Source of the DNA: Elmis aenea
Lineage: Eukaryota; Arthropoda; Insecta; Coleoptera; Elmidae
DNA length: 64,000 nt
Reading direction: 5' to 3'
Assembly (NCBI GenBank): GCA_947652605.1
Contig: CANTFG010000248.1
Coordinates: forward strand, 62,001 to 126,000
Shown: in pieces, positions 29,401 through 43,884 of the stretch
How the letters are laid out: each line of letters opens with the position of its first letter
Position numbering within the stretch: position 1 is the stretch's first letter
The notes under the pieces: generated by a model
Told to the model about the DNA's origin: nothing
What the model saw: only the letters and a program-made list of their open reading frames with translations
The model's database searches: none
Made by a program: the position numbers and the translations under genes

Positions 29401-30045
29401 AGTTGAGACAAACGGCATTATACTAAGAAAAATTAACTCTATAACATACTAAAATTTGAACAAAATCGTATGAGCCGTTATCGAGAAAAATTTTCAAAAT
29501 TTTTAATTTTCTTAATAACTTTGTAAATTAAATTTCAAAATAGTTGAGACAAACGGCATTATACTAAGAAAAATAAACTCTATAACATACTAAAATTTGA
29601 ACAAAATCGTATGAGACGTTTTCGAGAAAAATTTTCAAAATTTTTAATTTTTTGAATAACTTTGTAAATTAAATTTCAAAATAGTTGAGACAAACGGCAT
29701 TATACTAAAAAAAATAAACTCTATAACATACTAAAATTTGAACAAAATCGTATGAGCCGTTTTCAAAAAAATTTTCAAAATTTTTAATTTTTTGAATAAC
29801 TTTGTAAATTAAATTTTAAAATAGTTGACACAAACGGCATTATACTAAGAAAAATAAACTCTATAACATACTAAAATTTGAACAAAATCGTATAAGCCGT
29901 TTTCGAGAAAAATTTTCAAAATTTTGAATTTTTTGAATAACTTTGTAAATTAAATTTCAAAATAGTTAAGACAAACGGCATTATACTAAGAAAAATAAAC
30001 TCTATAACATACTAAAATTTGAACAAAATTCTATGAGCCGTTTTC
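26500..30045 (+). repeat. Near-tandem 3.5-kb duplication, second copy
   Basis: This is the second copy of about 22560-26100. It has private changes such as TTTTCTTAATAAC near 29510, GAGACGTTTTCG near 29613, AAATTCTATGAGCC near 30030 and a damaged AACTCAAAAATAC monomer near 30143. Those marks help place long reads across the array. Confidence 0.6.
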
Positions 30046-31649
30046 GAGAAAAATTTTCAAAATTTTTAATTTTTTGAATAACTTTGTAAATTACATTTCA
30101 AAATAGTTGAGACAAACGGCATTATACTAAGAAAAATTAACTCAAAAATACTAGAATTTGAACAAAATCGTATGAGCCGTTTTCGAGAAAAATTTTCAAA
30201 ATTTTTAATTTTTTTAATAACTTTGTAAATTAAATTTCAAAATAGTTGAGACAAACGGCATTATACTAAGAAAAATAAACTCTATAACATACTAAAATTT
30301 GAACAAAATCGTATGAGCCGTTTTCGAGAAAAATTTTCAAAATTTTTAATTTTTTGAATAACTTTGTAAATTAAATTTCAAAATAGTTGAGACAAACGGC
30401 ATTATACTAAGAAAAATAAACTCTATAACATACTAAAATTTGAACAAAATCGTATGAGCCGTTTTCGAGAAAAATTTTCAAAATTTTTAATTTTTTTAAT
30501 AACTTTGTAAATTAAATTTCAAAATAGTTGAGACAAACGGCATTATACTAAGAAAAATAAACTCTATAACATACTAAAATTTGAACAAAATCGTATGAGC
30601 CGTTTTCAAAAAAATTTTCAAAATTTTTAATTTTTTGAATAACTTTGTAAATTAAATTTCAAAATAGTTGACACAAACGGCATTATACTAAGAAAAATAA
30701 ACTCTATAACATACTAAAATTTGAACAAAATCGTATGAGCCGTTTTCGAGAAAAATTTTCAAAATTTTTAATTTTTTGAATAACTTTGTAAATTAAATTT
30801 CAAAATAGTTGAGACAAACGGCATTATACTAAGAAAAATAAACTCTATAACATACTAAAATTTGAACAAAATCGTATGAGCCGTTTTCGAGAAAAATTTT
30901 CAAAATTTTTAATTTTTTGAATAACTTTGTAAATTAAATTTCAAAATAGTTGAGACAAACGGCATTATACTAAGAAAAATAAACTCTATAACATACTAAA
31001 ATTTGAACAAAATCGTATGAGCCGTTTTCGAGAAAAATTTTCAAAATTTTTAATTTTTTTAATAACTTTGTAAATTAAATTTCAAAATAGTTGAGACAAA
31101 CGGCATTATACTAAGAAAAATAAACTCTATAACATACTAAAATTTGAACAAAATCGTATGAGCCGTTTTCAAAAAAATTTTCAAAATTTTTAGTTTTTTG
31201 AATAACTTTGTAAATTAAATTTCAAAATAGTTGACACAAACGGCATTATACTAAGAAAAATAAACTCTATAACATACTAAAATTTAAACAAAATCGTATG
31301 AGCCGTTTTCGAGAAAAATTTTCAAAATTTTTAATTTTTTGAATAACTTTGTAAATTACATTTCAAAATAGTTGAGACAAACGGCATTATACTAAGAAAA
31401 ATAAACTCTATAACATACTAAAATTTGAACAAAATCGTATGAGCCGTTTTCGAGAAAAATTTTCAAAATTTTTAATTTTTTGAATAACTTTGTAAATTAC
31501 ATTTCAAAATAGTTGACACAAACGGCATTATACTAAGAAAAATAAACTCTATAACATACTAAAATTTGAACAAAATCGTATGAGCCGTTTTCGAGAAAAA
31601 TTTTCAAAATTTTTAATTTTTTGAATAACTTTGTAAATTAAATTTCAAA

Positions 31650-33000
31650 ATAGTTGAGACAAACGGCAATATACTAAGAAAAATAAACTCTATAACATAC
31701 TAAAATTTAAACAAAATCGTATGAGCCGTTTTCGAGAAAAATTTTCAAAATTTTTAATTTTTTGAATAACTTTGTAAATTAAATTTCAAAATAGTTGAGA
31801 CAAACTGCAATATACTAAGAAAAATAAACTCTATAACATACTAAAATTTGAACAAAATCGTATGAGCCGTTTTCAAAAAAATTTTCAAAATTTTGAATTT
31901 TTTGAATAACTTTGTAAATTAAATTTCAAAATAGTTGACACAAACGGCATTATACTAAGAAAAATAAACTCTATAACATACTAAAATTTGAATAAAATCG
32001 TATGAGCCGTTTTCGAGAAAAATTTTCAAAATTTTTAATTTTTTGAATTACTTTGTAAATTAAATTTCAAAATAGTTGAGACAAACGGCATTATACTAAG
32101 AAAAATAAACTCTATAACATACTAAAATTTGAACAAAATCGTATGAGCCGTTTTCAAAAAAATTTTCAAAATTTTGAATTTTTTGAATAACTTTGTAAAT
32201 TAAATTTCAAAATAGTTGAGACAAACGGCATTATACTAAGAAAAATAAACTCTATAACATACTAAAATTTGAACAAAATCGTATGAGCCGTTTTCGAGAA
32301 AAATTTTCAAAATTTTTAATTTTTTGAATTACTTTGTAAATTAAATTTCAAAATAGTTGACACAAACGGCATTATACTAAGAAAAATAAACTCTATAACA
32401 TACTAAAATTTGAACAAAATCGTATGAGCCGTTTTCGAGAAAAATTTTCAAAATTTTTAATTTTTAGAATAACTTTGTAAATTAAATTTCAAAATAGTTG
32501 AGACAAACGGCATTATACTAAGAAAAATAAACTCTATAACATACTAAAATTTGAACAAAATCGTATGAGCCGTTTTCAAAAAAATTTTCAAAATTTTTAA
32601 TTTTTTGAATAACTTTGTAAATTAAATTTCAAAATAGTTGACACAAACGGCATTATACTAAGAAAAATTAACTCTATACATACTAGAATTTGAACAAAAT
32701 CGTATGAGCCGTTTTCGAGAAAAAATTTCAAAATTTTTAATTTTTTTAATAACTTTGTAAATTAAATTTCAAAATAGTTGAGACAAACGGCATTATACTA
32801 AGAAAAATTAACTCTATAACATACTAAAATTTGAACAAAATCGTATGAGCCGTTTTCGAGAAAAATTTTCAAAATTTTTAATTTTTTGAATACCTTTGTG
32901 AATTAAATTTCAAAATAGTTGAGACAAACGGCATTATACTAAGAAAAATAAACTCTATAACATACTAAAATTTGAACAAAATCGTATGAGCCGTTTTCGA
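31650..33000 (+). repeat. Segmental duplication, 4220-bp offset
   Basis: About 9-10 monomers recur at about 35870-37220. Markers are CAAACTGC at 31801 and 36021, GAATAAAATCG with the following GAATTACTTTG monomer, CGAGAAAAAATTTC near 32710 and 36930, and TACCTTTGT at 32891 and 37111. The first copy has a private TACCTTTGTGAATT. Related strings with the same order start at 33489, 40802, 44177, 45584 and 48537, so this module is one of the most reused in the array. Confidence 0.6.
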
Positions 33001-35759
33001 GAAAAATTTTCAAAATTTTTAATTTTTTGAATAACTTTGTAAATTACATTTCAAAATAGTTGAGACAAACGGCATTATACTAAGAAAAATAAACTCTATA
33101 ACATACTAAAATTTGAACAAAATCGTATGAGCCGTTTTCGAGAAAAATTTTCAAAATTTTTAATTTTTTGAATAACTTTGTAAATTACATTTCAAAATAG
33201 TTGACACAAACGGCATTATACCAAGAAAAATAAACTCTATAACATACTAAAATTTGAACAAAATCGTATGAGCCGTTTTCGAGAAAAATTTTCAAAATTT
33301 TTAATTTTTTGAATAACTTTGTAAATTAAATTTCAAAATAGTTGAGACAAACGGCAATATACTAAGAAAAATAAACTCTATAACATACTAAAATTTAAAC
33401 AAAATCGTATGAGCCGTTTTCGAGAAAAATTTTCAAAATTTTTAATTTTTTGAATAACTTTGTAAATTAAATTTCAAAATAGTTGAGACAAACTGCAATA
33501 TACTAAGAAAAATAAACTCTATAACATACTAAAATTTGAACAAAATCGTATGAGCCGTTTTCAAAAAAATTTTCAAAATTTTGAATTTTTTGAATAACTT
33601 TGTAAATTAAATTTCAAAATAGTTGACACAAACGGCATTATACTAAGAAAAATAAACTCTATAACATACTAAAATTTGAATAAAATCGTATGAGCCGTTT
33701 TCGAGAAAAATTTTCAAAATTTTTAATTTTTTGAATTACTTTGTAAATTAAATTTCAAAATAGTTGAGACAAACGGCATTATACTAAGAAAAATAAACTC
33801 TATAACATACTAAAATTTGAACAAAATCGTATGAGCCGTTTTCAAAAAAATTTTCAAAATTTTGAATTTTTTGAATAACTTTGTAAATTAAATTTCAAAA
33901 TAGTTGAGACAAACGGCATTATACTAAGAAAAATAAACTCTATAACATACTAAAATTTGAACAAAATCGTATGAGCCGTTTTCGAGAAAAATTTTCAAAA
34001 TTTTTAATTTTTTGAATTACTTTGTAAATTAAATTTCAAAATAGTTGACACAAACGGCATTATACTAAGAAAAATAAACTCTATAACATACTAAAATTTG
34101 AACAAAATCGTATGAGCCGTTTTCGAGAAAAATTTTCAAAATTTTTAATTTTTAGAATAACTTTGTAAAATAAATTTCAAAATAGTTGAGACAAACGGCA
34201 TTATACTAAGAAAAATAAACTCTATAACATACTAAAATTTGAACAAAATCGTATGAGCCGTTTTCGAGAAAAATTTTCAAAATTTTTAATTTTTTGAATA
34301 CCTTTGTAAATTAAATTTCAAAATAGTTGAGACAAACGGCATTATACTAAGAAAAATAAACTCTATAACATACTAAAATTTGAACAAAATCGTATGAGCC
34401 GTTTTCGAGAAAAATTTTCAAAATTTTTAATTTTTTTAATAACTTTGTAAATTAAATTTCAAAATAGTTGAGACAAACGGCATTATACTAAGAAAAATAA
34501 ACTCTATAACATACTAAAATTTGAACAAAATCGTATAAGCCGTTTTCAAAAAAATTTTCAAAATTTTTAATTTTTTGAATAACTTTGTAAATTAAATTTC
34601 AAAATAGTTGACACTAACGGCATTATACTAAGAAAAATAAACTCTATAACATACTAAAATTTGAACAAAATCGTATGAGCCGTTTTCGAGAAAAATTTTC
34701 AAAATTTTTAATTTTTTGAATAACTTTGTAAATTAAATTTCAAAATAGTTGACACAAACGGCATTATACTAAGAAAAATAAACTCTATAACATACTAAAA
34801 TTTGAACAAAATCGTATGAGCCGTTTTCGAGAAAAATTTTCAAAATTTTTAATTTTTTGAATAACTTTGTAAATTAAATTTCAAAATAGTTGAGACAAAC
34901 GGCATTATACTAAAAAAAATAAACTCTATAACATACTAAAATTTGAACAAAATCGTATGAGCCGTTTTCAAAAAAATTTTCAAAATTTTTAATTTTTTGA
35001 ATAACTTTGTAAATTAAATTTTAAAATAGTTGACACAAACGGCATTATACTAAGAAAAATAAACTCTATAACATACTAAAATTTGAACAAAATCGTATGA
35101 GCCGTTTTCGAGAAAAATTTTCAAAATTTTTAATTTTTTGAATAACTTTGTAAATTAAATTTCAAAATAGTTGAGACAAACGGCATTATACTAAGAAAAA
35201 TAAACTCTATAACATACTAAAATTTGAACAAAATCGTATGAGCCGTTTTCGAGAAAAATTTTCAAAATTTTTAATTTTTTGAATAACTTTGTAAATTACA
35301 TTTCAAAATAGTTGAGACAAACGGCATTATACTAAGAAAAATTAACTCTATACATACTAGAATTTGAACAAAATCGTATGAGCCGTTTTTGAGAAAAATT
35401 TTCAAAATTTTTAATTTTTTTAATAACTTTGTAAATTAAATTTCAAAATAGTTGAGACAAACGGCATTATACTAAGAAAAATAAACTCTATAACATACTA
35501 AAATTTGAACAAAATCGTATGAGCCGTTTTCGAGAAAAATTTTCAAAATTTTTAATTTTTTGAATAACTTTGTAAATTACATTTCAAAATAGTTGAGACA
35601 AACGGCATTATACTAAGAAAAATTAACTCTATACATACTAGAATTTGAACAAAATCGTATGAGCCGTTTTCGAGAAAAATTTTCAAAATTTTTAATTTTT
35701 TGAATAACTTTGTAAATTAAATTTCAAAATAGTTGAGACAAACGGCATTATACTAAGAA

Positions 35760-38700
35760 AAATAAACTCTATAACATACTAAAATTTGAACAAAATCGTA
35801 TGAGCCGTTTTCGAGAAAAATTTTCAAAATTTTTAATTTTTTTAATAACTTTGTAAATTAAATTTCAAAATAGTTGAGACAAACGGCAATATACTAAGAA
35901 AAATAAACTCTATAACATACTAAAATTTAAACAAAATCGTATGAGCCGTTTTCGAGAAAAATTTTCAAAATTTTTAATTTTTTGAATAACTTTGTAAATT
36001 AAATTTCAAAATAGTTGAGACAAACTGCAATATACTAAGAAAAATAAACTCTATAACATACTAAAATTTGAACAAAATCGTATGAGCCGTTTTCAAAAAA
36101 ATTTTCAAAATTTTGAATTTTTTGAATAACTTTGTAAATTAAATTTCAAAATAGTTGACACAAACGGCATTATACTAAGAAAAATAAACTCTATAACATA
36201 CTAAAATTTGAATAAAATCGTATGAGCCGTTTTCGAGAAAAATTTTCAAAATTTTTAATTTTTTGAATTACTTTGTAAATTAAATTTCAAAATAGTTGAG
36301 ACAAACGGCATTATACTAAGAAAAATAAACTCTATAACATACTAAAATTTGAACAAAATCGTATGAGCCGTTTTCAAAAAAATTTTCAAAATTTTGAATT
36401 TTTTGAATAACTTTGTAAATTAAATTTCAAAATAGTTGAGACAAACGGCATTATACTAAGAAAAATAAACTCTATAACATACTAAAATTTGAACAAAATC
36501 GTATGAGCCGTTTTCGAGAAAAATTTTCAAAATTTTTAATTTTTTGAATTACTTTGTAAATTAAATTTCAAAATAGTTGACACAAACGGCATTATACTAA
36601 GAAAAATAAACTCTATAACATACTAAAATTTGAACAAAATCGTATGAGCCGTTTTCGAGAAAAATTTTCAAAATTTTTAATTTTTAGAATAACTTTGTAA
36701 ATTAAATTTCAAAATAGTTGAGACAAACGGCATTATACTAAGAAAAATAAACTCTATAACATACTAAAATTTGAACAAAATCGTATGAGCCGTTTTCAAA
36801 AAAATTTTCAAAATTTTTAATTTTTTGAATAACTTTGTAAATTAAATTTCAAAATAGTTGACACAAACGGCATTATACTAAGAAAAATTAACTCTATACA
36901 TACTAGAATTTGAACAAAATCGTATGAGCCGTTTTCGAGAAAAAATTTCAAAATTTTTAATTTTTTTAATAACTTTGTAAATTAAATTTCAAAATAGTTG
37001 AGACAAACGGCATTATACTAAGAAAAATTAACTCTATAACATACTAAAATTTGAACAAAATCGTATGAGCCGTTTTCGAGAAAAATTTTCAAAATTTTTA
37101 ATTTTTTGAATACCTTTGTAAATTAAATTTCAAAATAGTTGAGACAAACGGCATTATACTAAGAAAAATAAACTCTATAACATACTAAAATTTGAACAAA
37201 ATCGTATGAGCCGTTTTCGAGAAAAATTTTCAAAATTTTTAATTTTTTTAATAACTTTGTAAATTAAATTTCAAAATAGTTGAGACAAACGGCATTATAC
37301 TAAGAAAAATAAACTCTATAACATACTAAAATTTGAACAAAATCGTATAAGCCGTTTTCAAAAAAATTTTCAAAATTTTTAATTTTTTGAATAACTTTGT
37401 AAATTAAATTTCAAAATAGTTGACACAAACGGCATTATACTAAGAAAAATAAACTCTATAACATACTAAAATTTGAACAAAATCGTATGAGCCGTTTTCG
37501 AGAAAAATTTTCAAAATTTTTAATTTTTTGAATAACTTTGTAAATTAAATTTCAAAATAGTTGACACAAACGGCATTATACTAAGAAAAATAAACTCTAT
37601 AACATACTAAAATTTGAACAAAATCGTATGAGCCGTTTTCGAGAAAAATTTTCAACATTTTTAATTTTTTGAATAACTTTGTAAATTAAATTTCAAAATA
37701 GTTGAGACAAACGGCATTATACTAAAAAAAATAAACTCTATAACATACTAAAATTTGAACAAAATCGTATGAGCCGTTTTCAAAAAAATTTTCAAAATTT
37801 TTAATTTTTTGAATAACTTTGTAAATTAAATTTTAAAATAGTTGACACAAACGGCATTATACTAAGAAAAATAAACTCTATAACATACTAAAATTTGAAC
37901 AAAATCGTATGAGCCGTTTTCGAGAAAAATTTTCAAAATTTTTAATTTTTTGAATAACTTTGTAAATTAAATTTCAAAATAGTTGAGACAAACGGCATTA
38001 TACTAAGAAAAATAAACTCTATAACATACTAAAATTTGAACAAAATCGTATGAGCCGTTTTCGAGAAAAATTTTCAAAATTTTTAATTTTTTGAATAACT
38101 TTGTAAATTACATTTCAAAATAGTTGAGACAAACGGCATTATACTAAGAAAAATTAACTCTATACATACTAGAATTTGAACAAAATCGTATGAGCCGTTT
38201 TTGAGAAAAATTTTCAAAATTTTTAATTTTTTTAATAACTTTGTAAATTAAATTTCAAAATAGTTGAGACAAACGGCATTATACTAAGAAAAATAAACTC
38301 TATAACATACTAAAATTTGAACAAAATCGTATGAGCCGTTTTCGAGAAAAATTTTCAAAATTTTTAATTTTTTGAATAACTTTGTAAATTACATTTCAAA
38401 ATAGTTGAGACAAACGGCATTATACTAAGAAAAATTAACTCTATACATACTAGAATTTGAACAAAATCGTATGAGCCGTTTTCGAGAAAAATTTTCAAAA
38501 TTTTTAATTTTTTGAATAACTTTGTAAATTAAATTTCAAAATAGTTGAGACAAACGGCATTATACTAAGAAAAATAAACTCTATAACATACTAAAATTTG
38601 AACAAAATCGTATGAGCCGTTTTCGAGAAAAATTTTCAAAATTTTTAATTTTTTGAATAACTTTGTAAATTAAATTTCAAAATAGTTGAGACAAACGGCA

Positions 38701-39095
38701 TTATACTAAGAAAAATAAACTCTATAACATACTAAAATTTGAACAAAATCGTATGAGCCGTTTTCGAGAAAAATTTTCAAAATTTTTAATTTTTTTAATA
38801 ACTTTGTAAATTAAATTTCAAAATAGTTGAGACAAACGGCATTATACTAAGAAAAATAAACTCTATAACATACTAAAATTTGAACAAAATCGTATGAGCC
38901 GTTTTCAAAAAAATTTTCAAAATTTTTAATTTTTTGAATAACTTTGTAAATTAAATTTCAAAATAGTTGACACAAACGGCATTATACTAAGAAAAATAAA
39001 CTCTATAACATACTAAAATTTGAACAAAATCGTATGAGCCGTTTTCGAGAAAAATTTTCAAAATTTTTAATTTTTTGAATAACTTTGTAAATTAA
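35760..39095 (+). repeat. 3.3-kb duplication, 4781-bp offset, first copy
   Basis: About 24 monomers recur at 40541-43876. Markers are CAAACTGC at 36021 and 40802, CGAGAAAAAATTTC at 36930 and 41711, TACCTTTGT at 37111 and 41892, and CCGTTTTTGAG at 38196 and 42977. The match stops near 39100, where GAGACAAAC and an A-run variant replace the GACACAAAC and TATACCAAG of the other copy. The offset is nearly the same as in the 34-monomer block at 4.5-14 kb, but the variant content differs. Confidence 0.65.
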
Positions 39096-40540
39096 ATTTC
39101 AAAATAGTTGAGACAAACGGCATTATACTAAAAAAAATAAACTCTATAACATACTAAAATTTGAACAAAATCGTATGAGCCGTTTTCAAAAAAATTTTCA
39201 AAATTTTTAATTTTTTGAATAACTTTGTAAATTAAATTTTAAAATAGTTGACACAAACGGCATTATACTAAGAAAAATAAACTCTATAACATACTAAAAT
39301 TTGAACAAAATCGTATGAGCCGTTTTCGAGAAAAATTTTCAAAATTTTTAATTTTTTGAATAACTTTGTAAATTAAATTTCAAAATAGTTGAGACAAACG
39401 GCATTATACTAAGAAAAATAAACTCTATAACATACTAAAATTTGAACAAAATCGTATGAGCCGTTTTCGAGAAAAATTTTCAAAATTTTTAATTTTTTGA
39501 ATAACTTTGTAAATTACATTTCAAAATAGTTGAGACAAGCGGCATTATACTAAGAAAAATTAACTCTATACATACTAGAATTTGAACAAAATCGTATGAG
39601 CCGTTTTTGAGAAAAATTTTCAAAATTTTTAATTTTTTTAATAACTTTGTAAATTAAATTTCAAAATAGTTGAGACAAACGGCATTATACTAAGAAAAAT
39701 AAACTCTATAACATACTAAAATTTGAACAAAATCGTATGAGCCGTTTTCGAGAAAAATTTTCAAAATTTTTAATTTTTTGAATAACTTTGTAAATTACAT
39801 TTCAAAATAGTTGAGACAAACGGCATTATACTAAGAAAAATTAACTCTATACATACTAGAATTTGAACAAAATCGTATGAGCCGTTTTCGAGAAAAATTT
39901 TCAAAATTTTTAATTTTTTGAATAACTTTGTAAATTAAATTTCAAAATAGTTGAGACAAACGGCATTATACTAAGAAAAATAAACTCTATAACATACTAA
40001 AATTTGAACAAAATCGTATGAGCCGTTTTCGAGAAAAATTTTCAAAATTTTTAATTTTTTTAATAACTTTGTAAATTAAATTTCAAAATAGTTGAGACAA
40101 ACGGCAATATACTAAGAAAAATAAACTCTATAACATACTAAAATTTAAACAAAATCGTATGAGCCGTTTTCGAGAAAAATTTTCAAAATTTTTAATTTTT
40201 TGAATAACTTTGTAAATTAAATTTCAAAATAGTTGAGACAAACTGCAATATACTAAGAAAAATAAACTCTATAACATACTAAAATTTGAACAAAATCGTA
40301 TGAGCCGTTTTCAAAAAAATTTTCAAAATTTTGAATTTTTTGAATAACTTTGTAAATTAAATTTCAAAATAGTTGAGACAAACGGCATTATACTAAGAAA
40401 AATAAACTCTATAACATACTAAAATTTGAACAAAATCGTATGAGCCGTTTTCGAGAAAAATTTTCAAAATTTTTAATTTTTTGAATAACTTTGTAAATTA
40501 AATTTCAAAATAGTTGAGACAAACGGCATTATACTAAGAA

Positions 40541-43500
40541 AAATAAACTCTATAACATACTAAAATTTGAACAAAATCGTATGAGCCGTTTTCGAGAAAA
40601 ATTTTCAAAATTTTTAATTTTTTTAATAACTTTGTAAATTAAATTTCAAAATAGTTGAGACAAACGGCAATATACTAAGAAAAATAAACTCTATAACATA
40701 CTAAAATTTAAACAAAATCGTATGAGCCGTTTTCGAGAAAAATTTTCAAAATTTTTAATTTTTTGAATAACTTTGTAAATTAAATTTCAAAATAGTTGAG
40801 ACAAACTGCAATATACTAAGAAAAATAAACTCTATAACATACTAAAATTTGAACAAAATCGTATGAGCCGTTTTCAAAAAAATTTTCAAAATTTTGAATT
40901 TTTTGAATAACTTTGTAAATTAAATTTCAAAATAGTTGACACAAACGGCATTATACTAAGAAAAATAAACTCTATAACATACTAAAATTTGAATAAAATC
41001 GTATGAGCCGTTTTCGAGAAAAATTTTCAAAATTTTTAATTTTTTGAATTACTTTGTAAATTAAATTTCAAAATAGTTGAGACAAACGGCATTATACTAA
41101 GAAAAATAAACTCTATAACATACTAAAATTTGAACAAAATCGTATGAGCCGTTTTCAAAAAAATTTTCAAAATTTTGAATTTTTTGAATAACTTTGTAAA
41201 TTAAATTTCAAAATAGTTGAGACAAACGGCATTATACTAAGAAAAATAAACTCTATAACATACTAAAATTTGAACAAAATCGTATGAGCCGTTTTCGAGA
41301 AAAATTTTCAAAATTTTTAATTTTTTGAATTACTTTGTAAATTAAATTTCAAAATAGTTGACACAAACGGCATTATACTAAGAAAAATAAACTCTATAAC
41401 ATACTAAAATTTGAACAAAATCGTATGAGCCGTTTTCGAGAAAAATTTTCAAAATTTTTAATTTTTAGAATAACTTTGTAAATTAAATTTCAAAATAGTT
41501 GAGACAAACGGCATTATACTAAGAAAAATAAACTCTATAACATACTAAAATTTGAACAAAATCGTATGAGCCGTTTTCAAAAAAATTTTCAAAATTTTTA
41601 ATTTTTTGAATAACTTTGTAAATTAAATTTCAAAATAGTTGACACAAACGGCATTATACTAAGAAAAATTAACTCTATACATACTAGAATTTGAACAAAA
41701 TCGTATGAGCCGTTTTCGAGAAAAAATTTCAAAATTTTTAATTTTTTTAATAACTTTGTAAATTAAATTTCAAAATAGTTGAGACAAACGGCATTATACT
41801 AAGAAAAATTAACTCTATAACATACTAAAATTTGAACAAAATCGTATGAGCCGTTTTCGAGAAAAATTTTCAAAATTTTTAATTTTTTGAATACCTTTGT
41901 AAATTAAATTTCAAAATAGTTGAGACAAACGGCATTATACTAAGAAAAATAAACTCTATAACATACTAAAATTTGAACAAAATCGTATGAGCCGTTTTCG
42001 AGAAAAATTTTCAAAATTTTTAATTTTTTTAATAACTTTGTAAATTAAATTTCAAAATAGTTGAGACAAACGGCATTATACTAAGAAAAATAAACTCTAT
42101 AACATACTAAAATTTGAACAAAATCGTATAAGCCGTTTTCAAAAAAATTTTCAAAATTTTTAATTTTTTGAATAACTTTGTAAATTAAATTTCAAAATAG
42201 TTGACACAAACGGCATTATACTAAGAAAAATAAACTCTATAACATACTAAAATTTGAACAAAATCGTATGAGCCGTTTTCGAGAAAAATTTTCAAAATTT
42301 TTAATTTTTTGAATAACTTTGTAAATTAAATTTCAAAATAGTTGACACAAACGGCATTATACTAAGAAAAATAAACTCTATAACATACTAAAATTTGAAC
42401 AAAATCGTATGAGCCGTTTTCGAGAAAAATTTTCAAAATTTTTAATTTTTTGAATAACTTTGTAAATTAAATTTCAAAATAGTTGAGACAAACGGCATCA
42501 TACTAAAAAAAATAAACTCTATAACATACTAAAATTTGAACAAAATCGTATAAGCCGTTTTCAAAAAAATTTTCAAAATTTTTAATTTTTTGAATAACTT
42601 TGTAAATTAAATTTTAAAATAGTTGACACAAACGGCATTATACTAAGAAAAATAAACTCTATAACATACTAAAATTTGAACAAAATCGTATGAGCCGTTT
42701 TCGAGAAAAATTTTCAAAATTTTTAATTTTTTGAATAACTTTGTAAATTAAATTTCAAAATAGTTGAGACAAACGGCATTATACTAAGAAAAATAAACTC
42801 TATAACATACTAAAATTTGAACAAAATCGTATGAGCCGTTTTCGAGAAAAATTTTCAAAATTTTTAATTTTTTGAATAACTTTGTAAATTACATTTCAAA
42901 ATAGTTGAGACAAACGGCATTATACTAAGAAAAATTAACTCTATACATACTAGAATTTGAACAAAATCGTATGAGCCGTTTTTGAGAAAAATTTTCAAAA
43001 TTTTTAATTTTTTTAATAACTTTGTAAATTAAATTTCAAAATAGTTGAGACAAACGGCATTATACTAAGAAAAATAAACTCTATAACATACTAAAATTTG
43101 AACAAAATCGTATGAGCCGTTTTCGAGAAAAATTTTCAAAATTTTTAATTTTTTGAATAACTTTGTAAATTACATTTCAAAATAGTTGAGACAAACGGCA
43201 TTATACTAAGAAAAATTAACTCTATACATACTAGAATTTGAACAAAATCGTATGAGCCGTTTTCGAGAAAAATTTTCAAAATTTTTAATTTTTTGAATAA
43301 CTTTGTAAATTAAATTTCAAAATAGTTGAGACAAACGGCATTATACTAAGAAAAATAAACTCTATAACATACTAAAATTTGAACAAAATCGTATGAGCCG
43401 TTTTCGAGAAAAATTTTCAAAATTTTTAATTTTTTGAATAACTTTGTAAATTAAATTTCAAAATAGTTGAGACAAACGGCATTATACTAAGAAAAATAAA

Positions 43501-43876
43501 CTCTATAACATACTAAAATTTGAACAAAATCGTATGAGCCGTTTTCGAGAAAAATTTTCAAAATTTTTAATTTTTTTAATAACTTTGTAAATTAAATTTC
43601 AAAATAGTTGAGACAAACGGCATTATACTAAGAAAAATAAACTCTATAACATACTAAAATTTGAACAAAATCGTATGAGCCGTTTTCAAAAAAATTTTCA
43701 AAATTTTTAATTTTTTGAATAACTTTGTAAATTAAATTTCAAAATAGTTGACACAAACGGCATTATACTAAGAAAAATAAACTCTATAACATACTACAAT
43801 TTGAACAAAATCGTATGAGCCGTTTTCGAGAAAAATTTTCAAAATTTTTAATTTTTTGAATAACTTTGTAAATTAA
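40541..43876 (+). repeat. 3.3-kb duplication, 4781-bp offset, second copy
   Basis: This is the second copy of 35760-39095. Small private changes include GGCATCATAC near 42497, TATAAGCC near 42549 and ATACTACAATTTG near 43794. The 1.4 kb between the copies contains a further partial copy (CCGTTTTTGAG also at 39602, 1406 bp after 38196). Confidence 0.65.
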
Positions 43877-43884
43877 ATTTCAAA

